Below, in pieces: positions 16,507-25,589 of a DNA stretch of 64,000 nt; position 1 is the stretch's first letter, and each line of letters starts with the position of its first letter. The translations under genes and the position numbers were made by a program. The stretch covers positions 320,902-384,901 of the forward strand of contig JAXMGX010000003.1 of assembly GCA_046347045.1 (NCBI GenBank). The letters are read 5' to 3'. Below the pieces are notes generated by a model that had not been told where the DNA came from, did no database searches, and worked only from the letters and a program-made list of their open reading frames with translations. Source of the stretch: ZC4RG30 sp046347045. GTDB lineage: Bacteria > Pseudomonadota > Gammaproteobacteria > Steroidobacterales > Steroidobacteraceae.

Positions 16507-17525
16507 TGCTGCCGATCTTCGCGCTCGCCGCGGCGCTGGCGGGCACCTGCCCGCCCGACAGCGGCATGCAGGCCATCTGCGACCCGGTGGCCAGCGAGGA
16601 TCTGGTCCGCGTTCCAGGCACGCGCTGGATCATCGCCAGCGGACTGAACATCGGCGCGCCCGCGCATCTCTACCTGATCGATTCGCGCAACAAGCTCGCG
16701 CGCCCGCTGTTCCCGCAGGACCGCCCGGTGCTGAATGTGCAGGCCGCCTGGCGCGGCACCTGCCCGGGTCCGATCGATCCCTCACGCATGTCGCTCGATG
16801 GCCTGAACATCCGCATGGAGGCGAAAGGCGCGCCGCTGCTGCTGGCTGCAAACCATGGTGACCGGCATGCCATCGAGCTGTTCCGGATCGACGTGCGCAA
16901 GGAACCTGCACTCACCTGGGTGGGTTGCGTCCCCATGCCCCGGGGCACGCTCGCCAATGCGGTGGTGCCGCTGGCCGATGGCGGCATGCTGGTCACGAGC
17001 TTCCACGATCCGGATGACACCAATGCCTGGAACCGGATGGATCGCCGCGAAGCCACGGGCGGCGTGTGGGAATGGCATTCGAACAGCGGCTGGAGGCAAC
17101 TTGCGGTCGGGGGCATCCCGGGCGCGAATGGCCTCGAGACCAGCACCGACGGGCGCACGCTGTACGTCAGCGCCTGGGCGTCGAGCGAGCTGTGGGTGAT
17201 CGACCGCAGTAGCGGCGCCAAGCGCGCGTTGCCGCTCGACTTCCGCCCGGACAACATCCATCGCACCGCGGATGGAAGCCTCCTGATCGGCGGGCAGCGC
17301 GCGACGGTGCGCAGCATCGCGAGCTGCGGGGCTGCATGTCCGCAGCCCTGGCTGCTCGCGCGGATGGATGCGGCAACGGGCAGGATCAGCACGCTGCTCG
17401 AAGGCCCTGGCAGCGCGCAGATCAACTACGCCTGCGGCGCGATCGAGGTGGACGGCACCTTGTTCATGACGCTGCGCGGCGCGCCGCGCATTGCCTGGAC
17501 GCCTGCAGCAACACGCGCGCGTTAG
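16506..17525 (+). CDS. Exported SMP-30/strictosidine-synthase-like beta-propeller, possible lactonase
   Basis: 339 aa from GTG 16506, sharing one base with the stop of the MFS gene. Short hydrophobic leader (MLPIFALAAALAGTC), so probably periplasmic. The rest shows repeated propeller strands: NAVVPLADGGMLVTSF, GANGLETSTDGRTLYVSAWASSELWVIDR, PDNIHRTADGSLLIGG. These fit the six-bladed SMP-30/gluconolactonase/paraoxonase class, where such loops hold the Ca2+/Asn/Asp site. Position after receptor, lyase and carrier suggests it opens a lactone or ester of the imported compound in the periplasm. The exact family could also be arylesterase. Confidence 0.75.
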   Translation: MLPIFALAAALAGTCPPDSGMQAICDPVASEDLVRVPGTRWIIASGLNIGAPAHLYLIDSRNKLARPLFPQDRPVLNVQAAWRGTCPGPIDPSRMSLDGLNIRMEAKGAPLLLAANHGDRHAIELFRIDVRKEPALTWVGCVPMPRGTLANAVVPLADGGMLVTSFHDPDDTNAWNRMDRREATGGVWEWHSNSGWRQLAVGGIPGANGLETSTDGRTLYVSAWASSELWVIDRSSGAKRALPLDFRPDNIHRTADGSLLIGGQRATVRSIASCGAACPQPWLLARMDAATGRISTLLEGPGSAQINYACGAIEVDGTLFMTLRGAPRIAWTPAATRAR

Positions 17526-17551
17526 TGCGGCAATTGACCGCGGTCGGTGCG

Positions 17552-17815
17552 CTACTCGCCGCCGTGATCCCGGATGTGATTGCGCATGTACTCGGCATGC
17601 GCGTGGTCCTGTTCCTTCTTCACTGCCTTGGCTTTGCCACGCACCACGGCCGCGGAACGCGCGCGCGTTCCCTCCGTGCTGACTGCGGCGCCGCCCGAGA
17701 ACAGTCGTTCGAGCCTGGCGGAGCCGCATGCGGGACACACGGGCTTCTCATTGGGTAGCAACAGCAGCTCGAACCGCTTCGAGCAACCCTGGCACTGGTA
17801 GTCGTGAATGGGCAT
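17552..17815 (-). CDS. FmdB-type zinc-ribbon protein
   Basis: 87 aa. MPIHDYQCQGCSKRFE at the N-terminus with Cys pairs C8/C11 and C27/C30 form the FmdB zinc ribbon. The C-terminal half is charged (KAKAVKKEQDHAHAEYMRNH) and low in structure. The family is thought to be regulatory but is poorly understood. It is 9 bp downstream of the DUF3228 gene on the same strand, and convergent with the lactonase-like gene. Confidence 0.88.
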   Translation of the reverse strand: MPIHDYQCQGCSKRFELLLLPNEKPVCPACGSARLERLFSGGAAVSTEGTRARSAAVVRGKAKAVKKEQDHAHAEYMRNHIRDHGGE

Positions 17816-17824
17816 GGGTCGAGT

Positions 17825-18379
17825 CTACCGCCAGTTGGCGTGTGCACCCCAGTACTCCACGCTGCGCAGGTAGGACGGACGGTCCAGCGGCACTCCCGAA
17901 CCGCCCTCTTCCACGCCCAGCGCATTTCGCATCATCGTGATCGGCGTCATGGGGATTTCCTCGAGCGCACTGGTGTACATGCATCCGACGATGCCGAAAT
18001 CGCCGTCGATGGGCGCACCCTCCCGCGCGAGCTGCTCGCAACTGTAGAGGATGGGCACCAGGTAGTCGGCCACCGGGGGTTCGACGCCTTCGAACCAGCG
18101 CACCAGCACAGGCAGCTCGCTGCTGTTGCGGGCCTCATAGGCGGATCGAAGCTGGTGCCGGTTGGCGTCGGTGATGGCCACGGTCAGGCAGCGCGTCGAT
18201 GTCCAGTTGCGATGCACATGCAGCGTGCAGAACGGCGCGTAGCCGGGCAACACCTTCAGCGGCGCGTGTTCGTTGAGGTAACGCTCGAACTGCGCGGCAC
18301 TGATGTCCTGGATGGTGTTGCGCCGCGGTTCGCGAGGAAACAGGCGCGGCCGGGCAAATTCGGTCATCACGATTCGCAT
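17825..18379 (-). CDS. DUF3228-family protein
   Basis: 184 aa from ATG 18379, chosen because MRIVMTEFARPRLFPRE is the usual start of this family. Longer in-frame extensions run into the divergent gene. Soluble, no signal peptide, no recognised active site; the conserved core includes GYAPFCTLHVHRNWTSTRC and ends SVEYWGAHANWR. DUF3228 proteins have no known function. Divergent from the GFA gene with a 69-bp shared promoter region. Confidence 0.85.
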   Translation of the reverse strand: MRIVMTEFARPRLFPREPRRNTIQDISAAQFERYLNEHAPLKVLPGYAPFCTLHVHRNWTSTRCLTVAITDANRHQLRSAYEARNSSELPVLVRWFEGVEPPVADYLVPILYSCEQLAREGAPIDGDFGIVGCMYTSALEEIPMTPITMMRNALGVEEGGSGVPLDRPSYLRSVEYWGAHANWR

Positions 18380-18448
18380 TGCTGGTTCCGGAGGGTTGTG
18401 GCGGATGGAAATGTTATCGTTCCCGCTCCCGCGCAACGAGGAATCACC

Positions 18449-18877
18449 ATGCAGAACTGGCCCGGCGTGCTCACAGGCGGCTGCCTGTGTGGCGACATAC
18501 GTTACGAATTGAAAGGCCCCGCGCTGTTCGTGGGCCAGTGCTGCTGCAGGGACTGCCAGAAGGCCACCGGCACGGGCCACACCACCATCATCGGCGTGAC
18601 GCGCCCGCAGCTCTCACTGCGGGGCGTGCCCAGGACCTATGCCTGCAAGGGCGACACCGGCGGCGATGTCGTACGCCACTTCTGCGGTCGCTGCGGCGGC
18701 CGCCTCTACACCACCGGCGCCAGCATCGATGATGTGGCGATCATCCAGGCCGGTTCCCTGGATGATCCCGATGCCGTGACGCCGGAAAACGTCATCTACG
18801 CCAAGGACGCGCCGAAGTGGGATTTCTTCGATCCGGCGCTGCCGAAATTTCCGGCGATGCCGCCGATGAACCGTTGA
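18449..18877 (+). CDS. GFA-family zinc protein (glutathione-dependent formaldehyde-activating type)
   Basis: 142 aa from ATG 18449 with GAGGAAT upstream. Zinc ligands in three groups: GGCLCG (C12, C14), CCCRDCQ, and FCGRCGG, the normal CENP-V/GFA pattern. The family binds zinc and sometimes glutathione; the real substrate of most members is unknown. Its stop abuts the stop of the convergent NTF2-like gene as TGATCA, with no intergenic base. Confidence 0.9.
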   Translation: MQNWPGVLTGGCLCGDIRYELKGPALFVGQCCCRDCQKATGTGHTTIIGVTRPQLSLRGVPRTYACKGDTGGDVVRHFCGRCGGRLYTTGASIDDVAIIQAGSLDDPDAVTPENVIYAKDAPKWDFFDPALPKFPAMPPMNR

Positions 18878-19411
18878 TCAGCGCGCCGCGGGAGGCGGGG
18901 CCGGCAGAGTGGCCGGGTCCCAGTGCTCGTCGGCCTTGCCATTCACGAAGCGCCAGGTGTCGAACCAGGTGCTGGTGTAGCCCTTGGTCGGGTCATCGGC
19001 GTACTTGAACTCGCGCACGGTCAGCACCGTCACGTAGTCGCCTTCGGCCTGCACGGCCACCACCGGGCTCGTGAGTTTGGTGCAGGTGGGCGTGGGCTTG
19101 CGCTTGGCCACCTCGATGAAATACTTCTTCACGCCCGCGAGGCCCGAGGCCGCCATGGGGTTGTGCTGGATGTACCTGTCCGTCAGCCATTCGCCGGCGC
19201 GGTCCCACTGATTGCACTGGAGCAGCTCGCGCATGATGCGCAGCGCCGCCTGCTTGTTCACGTTCAGCTTCTTGTCCTTGCTGGTGAACAGCGACTCCGG
19301 ATCCGGATTCGCCACCACCGGATCGGACAGGGCGCGCATCTGCGCGGACGCGGGCAGCGCCGCCATCACGGCCAGCGCGGCAACCAGAATCATGCTCATG
19401 GAACGCTTCAT
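18878..19411 (-). CDS. Exported NTF2/SnoaL-like protein
   Basis: 177 aa. Signal peptide at residues 1-23 (MKRSMSMILVAALAV, cleavage after ASAQ). Then an opening helix NKQAALRIMRELLQCNQWDRAGEWLTDRYIQHNP, typical of SnoaL-like polyketide cyclase-fold proteins, followed by VAVQAEGDYVTVLTVREF and DTWRFVNGKADEHWD. Such proteins are small cone-shaped barrels that bind hydrophobic ligands or act as isomerases or dehydratases. Periplasmic here. AAGGGAGGATTCC precedes the start. It is one of four exported NTF2-like proteins in the window. Confidence 0.82.
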   Translation of the reverse strand: MKRSMSMILVAALAVMAALPASAQMRALSDPVVANPDPESLFTSKDKKLNVNKQAALRIMRELLQCNQWDRAGEWLTDRYIQHNPMAASGLAGVKKYFIEVAKRKPTPTCTKLTSPVVAVQAEGDYVTVLTVREFKYADDPTKGYTSTWFDTWRFVNGKADEHWDPATLPAPPPAAR

Positions 19412-19597
19412 GGAATCCTCCCTTTCTTGCTAGCGGACAGGCAGCCCGGGGGCCGGCCCCGATCATACGCGCTTCCCGCCCATGGCGACCGCGCGGTTCA
19501 CCAACCGCTCAAGCTGCGGCGGCAGCGTAGCGGCAGAAGCAGCAGCGAGCCATGGGCTCCCGTTGAAGATGCGCGATCATACGGGCCGGCGTCGGGT

Positions 19598-19603
19598 TAT
19601 AGT
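19598..19603 (+). promoter_or_regulatory. Possible -10 element of the 19638 lipoprotein gene
   Basis: TATAGT, 34 bp upstream of the ATG, with no good -35 at 16-18 bp spacing. Confidence 0.3.
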
Positions 19604-19637
19604 CCAGACGACAAGCGACCAGTATCCAGGGAGCTTC

Positions 19638-20021
19638 ATGAGCAAATCGATTGCCGTGGTGGTGCCGGCCTGCATCCTCACACTCTGCCTTGCGGCCTGT
19701 GCATCACCTGGCGCCACGCGCCCCACGCGCACCGTGGCAACGTCCGCCCCTGCAGCCGTCACTGCAGGCAACAGCAAGACGCTCGCCGACGTGCCGTACG
19801 GCTTCCAGCTCGTGGTGCAGAAGGGCGAAGAGTACTACTGCAAGCGCGAGCTGATCACCGGCTCACGCACCAACTCGCGCGATGTCTGCCTGACCAAGGC
19901 GCAGATGGAAGCCCAGATCCAGGGTACCCGGGACTTCCTGAAGCGAAACGAAGACGCCGCCACCCGCGTGGAAGCGCGCGGCAGTCCGGGCGGCACGTAC
20001 AACAGCGCGATCACGCGCTGA
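19638..20021 (+). CDS. Small lipoprotein
   Basis: 127 aa from ATG 19638 (GGGAGC upstream). Type II signal peptide with lipobox LAAC, so anchored in a membrane by its Cys. The mature part has a Thr/Ala-rich linker and then GFQLVVQKGEEYYCKRELITGSRTNSRDVCLTKAQMEAQ, with two Cys that could bridge. This C-terminal pattern (Y.CK.E.ITGSR......C.T..Q) is common in small exported proteins of proteobacteria with TonB-rich genomes; function unknown. A 200-bp gap separates it from the TonB receptor. Confidence 0.8.
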   Translation: MSKSIAVVVPACILTLCLAACASPGATRPTRTVATSAPAAVTAGNSKTLADVPYGFQLVVQKGEEYYCKRELITGSRTNSRDVCLTKAQMEAQIQGTRDFLKRNEDAATRVEARGSPGGTYNSAITR

Positions 20022-20221
20022 CGGTTCGACGCTGAACAGATAGCTTCTGCTTCAGCGGCCGCGATTGTGTTGCACGGGACTTTGATCCTGTGCTGTCATC
20101 GAGCTGTCTGACAGTTTCCAAGAAAACTGCGAACACAGCGGGGGCTCGAGGCTACACAGCGCGATGGTGCTGCCGTGGCAGCTAATCCCTTTGCGCGCAT
20201 CGTCAATTTAAGGGGATACCA

Positions 20222-23200
20222 ATGAAGCAGAATCCGTTCCAGTACATGTCGGTGGGCGCGGCCGTTGCCGCCATCCTCGGTAGCGCGGCCCTGCAGGCAC
20301 CGCTGCGTGCGGCCGAAGGCGAGAGCCTTGAAGAGGTCACGGTGACCGGTTCGCGCATCGTGCGCCGCGACTTCGAGTCGCCCAGCCCGGTGGTCACCGT
20401 GGGCAGCGAGCTGTTCGAGCAGAACGGCAGCGTGGCGGTGGAAAAGTCACTGAACCAGCTCCCGCAGTTCGTGCCTTCGCAGACCATGTTCAGTTCCGGC
20501 GACGTGCAGCCCAGCGCGTTCAACAACCCCGGCATCGTCACGCTGAACCTGCGTGGCCTCGGCGCCAACCGCAACCTGGTGCTGGTCGATGGGCGCAGAC
20601 CGCAACCCGCCAACGCCCAGCTCGTAGTGGATGTGAACTCCATACCTACCGCTGCCATCGAGAGCGTCGAAATCATCAGTGGTGGCGCATCGGCCACCTA
20701 CGGCGCAGATGCCATGGGCGGCGTCACCAACTTCAAGATGAAGCGCAATTTCCAGGGCCTTGTCATCAATGCCCAGACCAGCTTCACCGAGGAGGGCGGC
20801 GGTCGCGAATCGACCGTCAGTGCGCTGCTCGGCGGCAATTTCGGCGACGGCAAGGGCAATGCGATGATCGGCCTGGCGTGGACCGACCGGCAGGCGTTGA
20901 TGGCCGGCGACCGCAAGTTCTACACAAACGGCTGGGCCGATCCGAACACGCCCGGTGGCGAGGGCGTCCCGTTCACCAACGTCCAGTTCGCGGCGAATAA
21001 CCGCCCCACTCCCGCCGCCTACGCGGCAATCGGCCTGAACACGGCAACGGCGGGCGAAGGAGTGTTCATCAATCCCAACGGCACGCTGTTCCTGAACTCG
21101 GCCGCGAACCGCGGCGTCGGGTACTCCGGGCCGCTGGACATGCAGTTCAAGCGCCAGGGCGCAGGCACCGCGAACCCGGGACTGATCACTGCCAACAATC
21201 TGAACACCATCATCACCACGCCGCTGACTCGGTACTCGATCTTCGGCAACGCGCACTACGACCTTACCGAGAAGACCAGCGTCTTCATGCAAGCCAATGT
21301 GTCGAGCATGAAGGTCGACACCATCCTCAACTACGCGCCGGCGACGTCGCAATGGGCCGTGACCATCCCGGTCGACGGGCGCGCCCTGCCAGCCCAGCTG
21401 GCTACCCTGCTCGCCTCGCGGCCAAACAACACCTACTGCCTCACCGGCACGGCGGGTTGCGGTGCCGCGGGTTCGAACACGACGGCAACCACGAATGCCG
21501 CGCTGGTAGGCACGTTCAATCCGGCGTTTGGCCCGAATGCGCCCTACACCATCGCGCGCACCATGGACTTCGCGGGCCCGAGGTCCACGCAGAACTCCAC
21601 CGACACCTACCAGGTGCTCACCGGACTCAAAGGCGACATCCTCGATACCGACTGGAAGTACGAGGCCTACGTATCGCACGGCAAGACTTCGCTGCTCACG
21701 GAAATGAGTGGGTTCCCCGGCCTGCAGAACTACCAGAAGGTCGCGGCGGCCGCGAACTTCGGCAAGAACCTCACGCTCGGCTCGGGTCCGCCGCTGTTCT
21801 TCGAGCTGAAGTGCACCACTGGCCTGCCGCTGGTGTCGTACTTCACGCCGTCGCAGGACTGCGTGAACGCCATCTCGGGCAACATGAAGCACCTGACGGA
21901 GACCAAGCAGAACATCGCGGAAATCAACGTCACGGGCGACCTGTTCAACCTGCCGGCCGGCGGCATCGGCTCCGCCTGGGGCGCAAGCTGGCGCGAGAAC
22001 ACCTACCGCTGGCGTCCGGATGACCAGCTCACCCGTGCTTCCACCAACTATCCCATTGGCCTCTTCCCCACCAGCAAGACGGCGGGCAAGACCAACGTGA
22101 AGGAACTGTACGGCGAATTGCTGGTGCCGGTGTTCAAGGACCTGCCGGCCGTGAAACGCCTGAACCTCGAGCTGGGCGCGCGCTGGTCGGACTACAACAC
22201 GGCCGGCAAGATCTGGACCTACAAGGGCCTGGTCGACTGGACGGTGGTGGACTCCGTGCGCATCCGCGGCGGTTACCAGCTGGCCAACCGCGCCCCGAAC
22301 GTGGCGGAGCTGTTCACCGGCGCCACCACCAGCGTGGTCGGATTCCCCGGCGGCGATCCCTGTCTTGCGAACACGCAGAACAAGTGGGGCAACACGACGG
22401 CCAATACCAGCACCCGGGCGCAGGCCATCGCGCTTTGCAGCGCGCTGATCAACCGCTCCCGTGGCGACGTCAATCAGTCGCCGTGGCACACGCTGCCGGC
22501 CTATCCGAACAACATCGTGGGCCCCTTCCCCACCCTGTTCCAGTTCGAGCTGGCCAACATCACGGGCAACCCCGCGCTGCGCAACGAAGAAGCGAAGACC
22601 TGGACTGCCGGCATCGTGTTCAAGTCGCCGTTCGAGGGCATCTTCTCGAACGCTTCGCTGGCCGTGGACTGGTACAAGGTGGACATCAAGGACGCCATCG
22701 CGCCGACCAACCCGCTCAGCGTCTACCAGAAGTGCTTCAACGTCGACGGGGACAATCCCTCGTATGACGTGAACAACCAGTACTGCAAGCTGATCACCCG
22801 CGACTTCGACGGCTACCGCGCGACGGTGGACACGCCGTTCTCGAACCTGGGCAGCATCCAGACCTCGGGCATCGACGTACAGCTGAACTGGAGCTTCCCG
22901 GTCCTGGCCGGGCGCATGAGTGTCAGCTCGGTGGTGAACTTCCTCGATTACTACCGCGACCAGGTGAGCCCGAAGGACGCGTTCATCGACAGCACCGGTA
23001 CCTTCCGCTCGGGTGGGCAGTACGACTACCGCCTCCTGAACACCCTGAACTACACGCAGGGCAACTGGAGCGCGGGCGTCCGTCACCGCTTCCTGCCACG
23101 CATCAAGGACGCCGCTTACGCCACCAACAAGGCCACGACGGTCTTGCCGGTGGGCGCATACGGCACGCTGGATGCCTTCGGCAGCTTCGAGATCAACAAG

Positions 23201-23359
23201 CAGATCACGCTGCGCGGTGGCATCGACAACCTGACGGATCGCGCTCCGCCGCGATTTGGCGTCAACCCGGGCCAGACGGCCGCGACCGGCGTCACCAACG
23301 CGCAGTACTACGACGTGCTGGGACGTCGTTACTACATGTCGGTGCAGTTGACCCTGTAG
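20222..23359 (+). CDS. TonB-dependent outer membrane receptor
   Basis: 1045 aa. Signal peptide to about residue 31, TonB box LEEVTVTGSRI (36-46), plug with RGLGANRNLVLVDGRRP and GGASATYGADAMGGVTNF, then a large barrel ending YYMSVQLTL. ATG preceded by AAGGGGAT. Substrate unknown. Genes after it encode exported lipoproteins, a beta-lactamase-fold hydrolase and a split-barrel protein, suggesting uptake and breakdown of an organic compound, but no transporter or regulator is linked to confirm it. The 200 bp upstream hold a short dyad (CTGTCTGACAG near 20104) but no clear promoter. A strong hairpin follows the stop. Confidence 0.93.
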   Translation: MKQNPFQYMSVGAAVAAILGSAALQAPLRAAEGESLEEVTVTGSRIVRRDFESPSPVVTVGSELFEQNGSVAVEKSLNQLPQFVPSQTMFSSGDVQPSAFNNPGIVTLNLRGLGANRNLVLVDGRRPQPANAQLVVDVNSIPTAAIESVEIISGGASATYGADAMGGVTNFKMKRNFQGLVINAQTSFTEEGGGRESTVSALLGGNFGDGKGNAMIGLAWTDRQALMAGDRKFYTNGWADPNTPGGEGVPFTNVQFAANNRPTPAAYAAIGLNTATAGEGVFINPNGTLFLNSAANRGVGYSGPLDMQFKRQGAGTANPGLITANNLNTIITTPLTRYSIFGNAHYDLTEKTSVFMQANVSSMKVDTILNYAPATSQWAVTIPVDGRALPAQLATLLASRPNNTYCLTGTAGCGAAGSNTTATTNAALVGTFNPAFGPNAPYTIARTMDFAGPRSTQNSTDTYQVLTGLKGDILDTDWKYEAYVSHGKTSLLTEMSGFPGLQNYQKVAAAANFGKNLTLGSGPPLFFELKCTTGLPLVSYFTPSQDCVNAISGNMKHLTETKQNIAEINVTGDLFNLPAGGIGSAWGASWRENTYRWRPDDQLTRASTNYPIGLFPTSKTAGKTNVKELYGELLVPVFKDLPAVKRLNLELGARWSDYNTAGKIWTYKGLVDWTVVDSVRIRGGYQLANRAPNVAELFTGATTSVVGFPGGDPCLANTQNKWGNTTANTSTRAQAIALCSALINRSRGDVNQSPWHTLPAYPNNIVGPFPTLFQFELANITGNPALRNEEAKTWTAGIVFKSPFEGIFSNASLAVDWYKVDIKDAIAPTNPLSVYQKCFNVDGDNPSYDVNNQYCKLITRDFDGYRATVDTPFSNLGSIQTSGIDVQLNWSFPVLAGRMSVSSVVNFLDYYRDQVSPKDAFIDSTGTFRSGGQYDYRLLNTLNYTQGNWSAGVRHRFLPRIKDAAYATNKATTVLPVGAYGTLDAFGSFEINKQITLRGGIDNLTDRAPPRFGVNPGQTAATGVTNAQYYDVLGRRYYMSVQLTL

Positions 23360-23403
23360 CGGGCCGGCGAGCCGGCGATTCCTGTTGGAATGCAAGCCGG
23401 CTG

Positions 23404-23435
23404 AAGGGTCGCGACTCGAAAGGTCGCGGCCCTTT
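23404..23435 (+). terminator. Rho-independent terminator after the second TonB receptor
   Basis: AAGGGTCGCGAC, a 7-base loop, then GTCGCGGCCCTT with one G-T pair, 12-bp stem, ending CTTT. It lies 45 bp after the receptor stop and could also serve the convergent NTF2-like gene (stop at 23489). Confidence 0.65.
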
Positions 23436-23488
23436 GCCCACCACTACTTGCGTATCGCCAGTCGATGATCTTCAGCGCGGTATCGCAT

Positions 23489-24022
23489 TCATTCGCCGGC
23501 GCCTTCCGGCGACACCTCATGTCGGCGAAGCTTCACCCGCCATCCCTTGGCAGTTCGCACATAGTCATCGTGGTACAGACCCACCTGTCCTGCCGCATCA
23601 GCCTGGAAATACTTGCCTTTCCGGCCCGGATAGATGGCATAGGAAGTGCCGTGGGCGCCACCTGCCGACGGTTCGATGATCAGGTTCTCTGCCAGGTGCG
23701 ACAGATACCGGCGCGGAGCGGTGCGGGTTGCCGCGCAATCCGGACCTCCCGCGAGTCCCGCCAGTTGCGCGGCGCCGCGGAAAGCGCGCAGCTTGCCGCC
23801 GTCGTCGATCACATACTCGCCATCGGCTGTGAACAGGCCCGCGAAGTCGCGTCCGCCGTTGCCGCAGTAGTCCAGTGCAAGGTTGAGCCGATGCACGAGC
23901 TGCTCGATCTCGATGTAGTCCATCGCGGACAGCTGGCCCGCGGCCCGGGCCGCTGGCGCCATTCCCGCAGCAGCAGCCAGCACGGCAATCGCGAGTCCCG
24001 TGAAACGGAAGTAGATCGACAT
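23489..24022 (-). CDS. Exported NTF2/SnoaL_4-like protein
   Basis: 177 aa from ATG 24022, which begins a good signal peptide (MSIYFRFTGLAIAVLAAAAG, cleavage near AARAAG). The frame is open upstream but only as antisense of the next gene. Core: MDYIEIEQLVHRLNLALDYCGNGGRDFAGLFTADGEYVID, typical for the SnoaL_4 family, with YLSHLAENLIIEP and YHDDYVRTAKGWRVKLRRHEV. Periplasmic, unknown ligand. Divergent from the lipoprotein gene at 24095 with 72 bp between. Confidence 0.85.
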   Translation of the reverse strand: MSIYFRFTGLAIAVLAAAAGMAPAARAAGQLSAMDYIEIEQLVHRLNLALDYCGNGGRDFAGLFTADGEYVIDDGGKLRAFRGAAQLAGLAGGPDCAATRTAPRRYLSHLAENLIIEPSAGGAHGTSYAIYPGRKGKYFQADAAGQVGLYHDDYVRTAKGWRVKLRRHEVSPEGAGE

Positions 24023-24094
24023 CGGCGCAGTCTCCAGCGGCTGAACGATGCCGCAAGTATTCCACTGCGCGCGCCGCGGCGTTAGATTGGGTCG

Positions 24095-25468
24095 ATGGGG
24101 AATGCGCACAGCGCCATGCGGCGGCTTCTGCGTGCCGCGCTGGCGCTGGCGGTACTGTCCGCCTGCGCACCTCGGCCGCATGCGACAAGCTCCGGCCCAA
24201 GCGTGGGCCGTGGCGCACCGGACCCTCCCGCCGCAGCCGTCATCGTCGGCTCCGAAGGCAAGGGCATGTGGGCCGGCGCCGGCGTGCCCGCTGGATACCC
24301 GCCCATCTTCGCCGCGCGCGATGGCGCCATACCCACCGGCGTGCAGCCGCTGCAGCATGACATTTTCAGCTCGAAGGATTTCTACCTGGATCGCGCGCTG
24401 TGGTTCGATCCGCGCTACTACCGCTGCAATTCGGCAGTGGGCCTGGAGCAGATCTGGGGCGCGTACGAAGTGCCGCTGATCGGCAAGGATCCGCCGCGTA
24501 CCGCCGCGTGGGGCTTCTGCGATCGCGACTATCCCCGCAAGTACATCGTCAGCCCGTATGGCTTCAAGTCCGCCGGCGAACACTACAAGGCCTTGCTGAA
24601 GGAAGCGCAGCAACATGGCGCCGACCTGCACCCGGATGCGACCAAGCTGCCGGACTGGAGCGGTCAGTACGAGCGCGACAAGACCAAGACAGCCACCTGG
24701 TACTACGGCGCCTCGCTGCAGATTCCCACCTATCTCTCGTTGCTGACGCCCGAATACCAGAAGCGCTTCGTGCAGCAGATGTACCACTACTCCGCCAACA
24801 ACGCGCCGCAGTGGCCGGGTCAGTACTGCTGGCCAGATGGCTTCATGCGGCGTCTTTCGCAGTACGGAGGCAGCCGCATCAACCTGGTGGTCACGCCGGA
24901 CCTGGTGCTCGACATGCGCAATTCGTCGAAGACGCTGCTGACGCAGATCCACATCGGTCGGCAGTTCAACGAATCCGACGGCGTGCCGCGCCTGGGGCCG
25001 GCGGTGCCGCAGTGGTATGGCGAGACCATCGGCCACTGGGATGGCGAGGCACTCATCACCTGGACGTCCAATATCCAGGGTTGGCTGAATCATGGCGGCG
25101 CCGAATTCAGCAGCCACCTGCAGAGCGTCGAGATCTATACGCCCGTGAAGGATCAGGCCGGCATGCTCGCCGGCATGAAGCACGAAATCGTGCTGTATGA
25201 CGACGAATCGCTGGTCGAGCCGGTGCGCATCGTGCAGACCTGGAAGCGCCTGGGCCATCTGAATGACAACGACCCCATGGTGTACATGGAGTGCATCCCG
25301 CACATCTTCCCCATCAAGGGCATCGCCACGCCCAAATCGCCCGGCGCCCGCTTCGAGTACGAACTGCCCGACATCTATGGCCGGCCCTGGGCCAGATACT
25401 GGGAGGAGTACTTCGAGCAGGGCATGCAGCGGCCGGAAGAGGCATCGATCTTCGACTTCGGCAAGTGA
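24095..25468 (+). CDS. Large lipoprotein of unknown function
   Basis: 457 aa from ATG 24095; ATG 24116 (MRRLLRAALALAVLSAC) gives a textbook lipoprotein signal with Cys after LSA and may be the real start. The mature protein is rich in Tyr/Trp (ALWFDPRYYRCN, NAPQWPGQYCWPDGF) and contains WYGETIGHWDGEALITWTSNIQGW, a repeated-strand signature I know from uncharacterised exported proteins of acidobacteria and sphingomonads where G.WDGD.L....... is common. No catalytic motif. TTAGATTGG 7-12 bp before ATG 24095 would make a leaderless mRNA if it is the -10. Function unknown. Confidence 0.7.
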   Translation: MGNAHSAMRRLLRAALALAVLSACAPRPHATSSGPSVGRGAPDPPAAAVIVGSEGKGMWAGAGVPAGYPPIFAARDGAIPTGVQPLQHDIFSSKDFYLDRALWFDPRYYRCNSAVGLEQIWGAYEVPLIGKDPPRTAAWGFCDRDYPRKYIVSPYGFKSAGEHYKALLKEAQQHGADLHPDATKLPDWSGQYERDKTKTATWYYGASLQIPTYLSLLTPEYQKRFVQQMYHYSANNAPQWPGQYCWPDGFMRRLSQYGGSRINLVVTPDLVLDMRNSSKTLLTQIHIGRQFNESDGVPRLGPAVPQWYGETIGHWDGEALITWTSNIQGWLNHGGAEFSSHLQSVEIYTPVKDQAGMLAGMKHEIVLYDDESLVEPVRIVQTWKRLGHLNDNDPMVYMECIPHIFPIKGIATPKSPGARFEYELPDIYGRPWARYWEEYFEQGMQRPEEASIFDFGK

Positions 25469-25589
25469 TCGACCGGAACGCATGACCACCTGCGCCCCTG
25501 CGCCTGCCACTGGCGCGCGACCACGGGTTCGGGCATAGAATCGGACCGCGATCGAAGACACCAACACCGTCGCGAAAACGGAGGGGATC

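Noticed and set aside
20447..23395. 982-codon minus-strand open frame opposite the second TonB receptor
   Set aside because: Same reason: composition of a shadow frame, no start signal, no motif.
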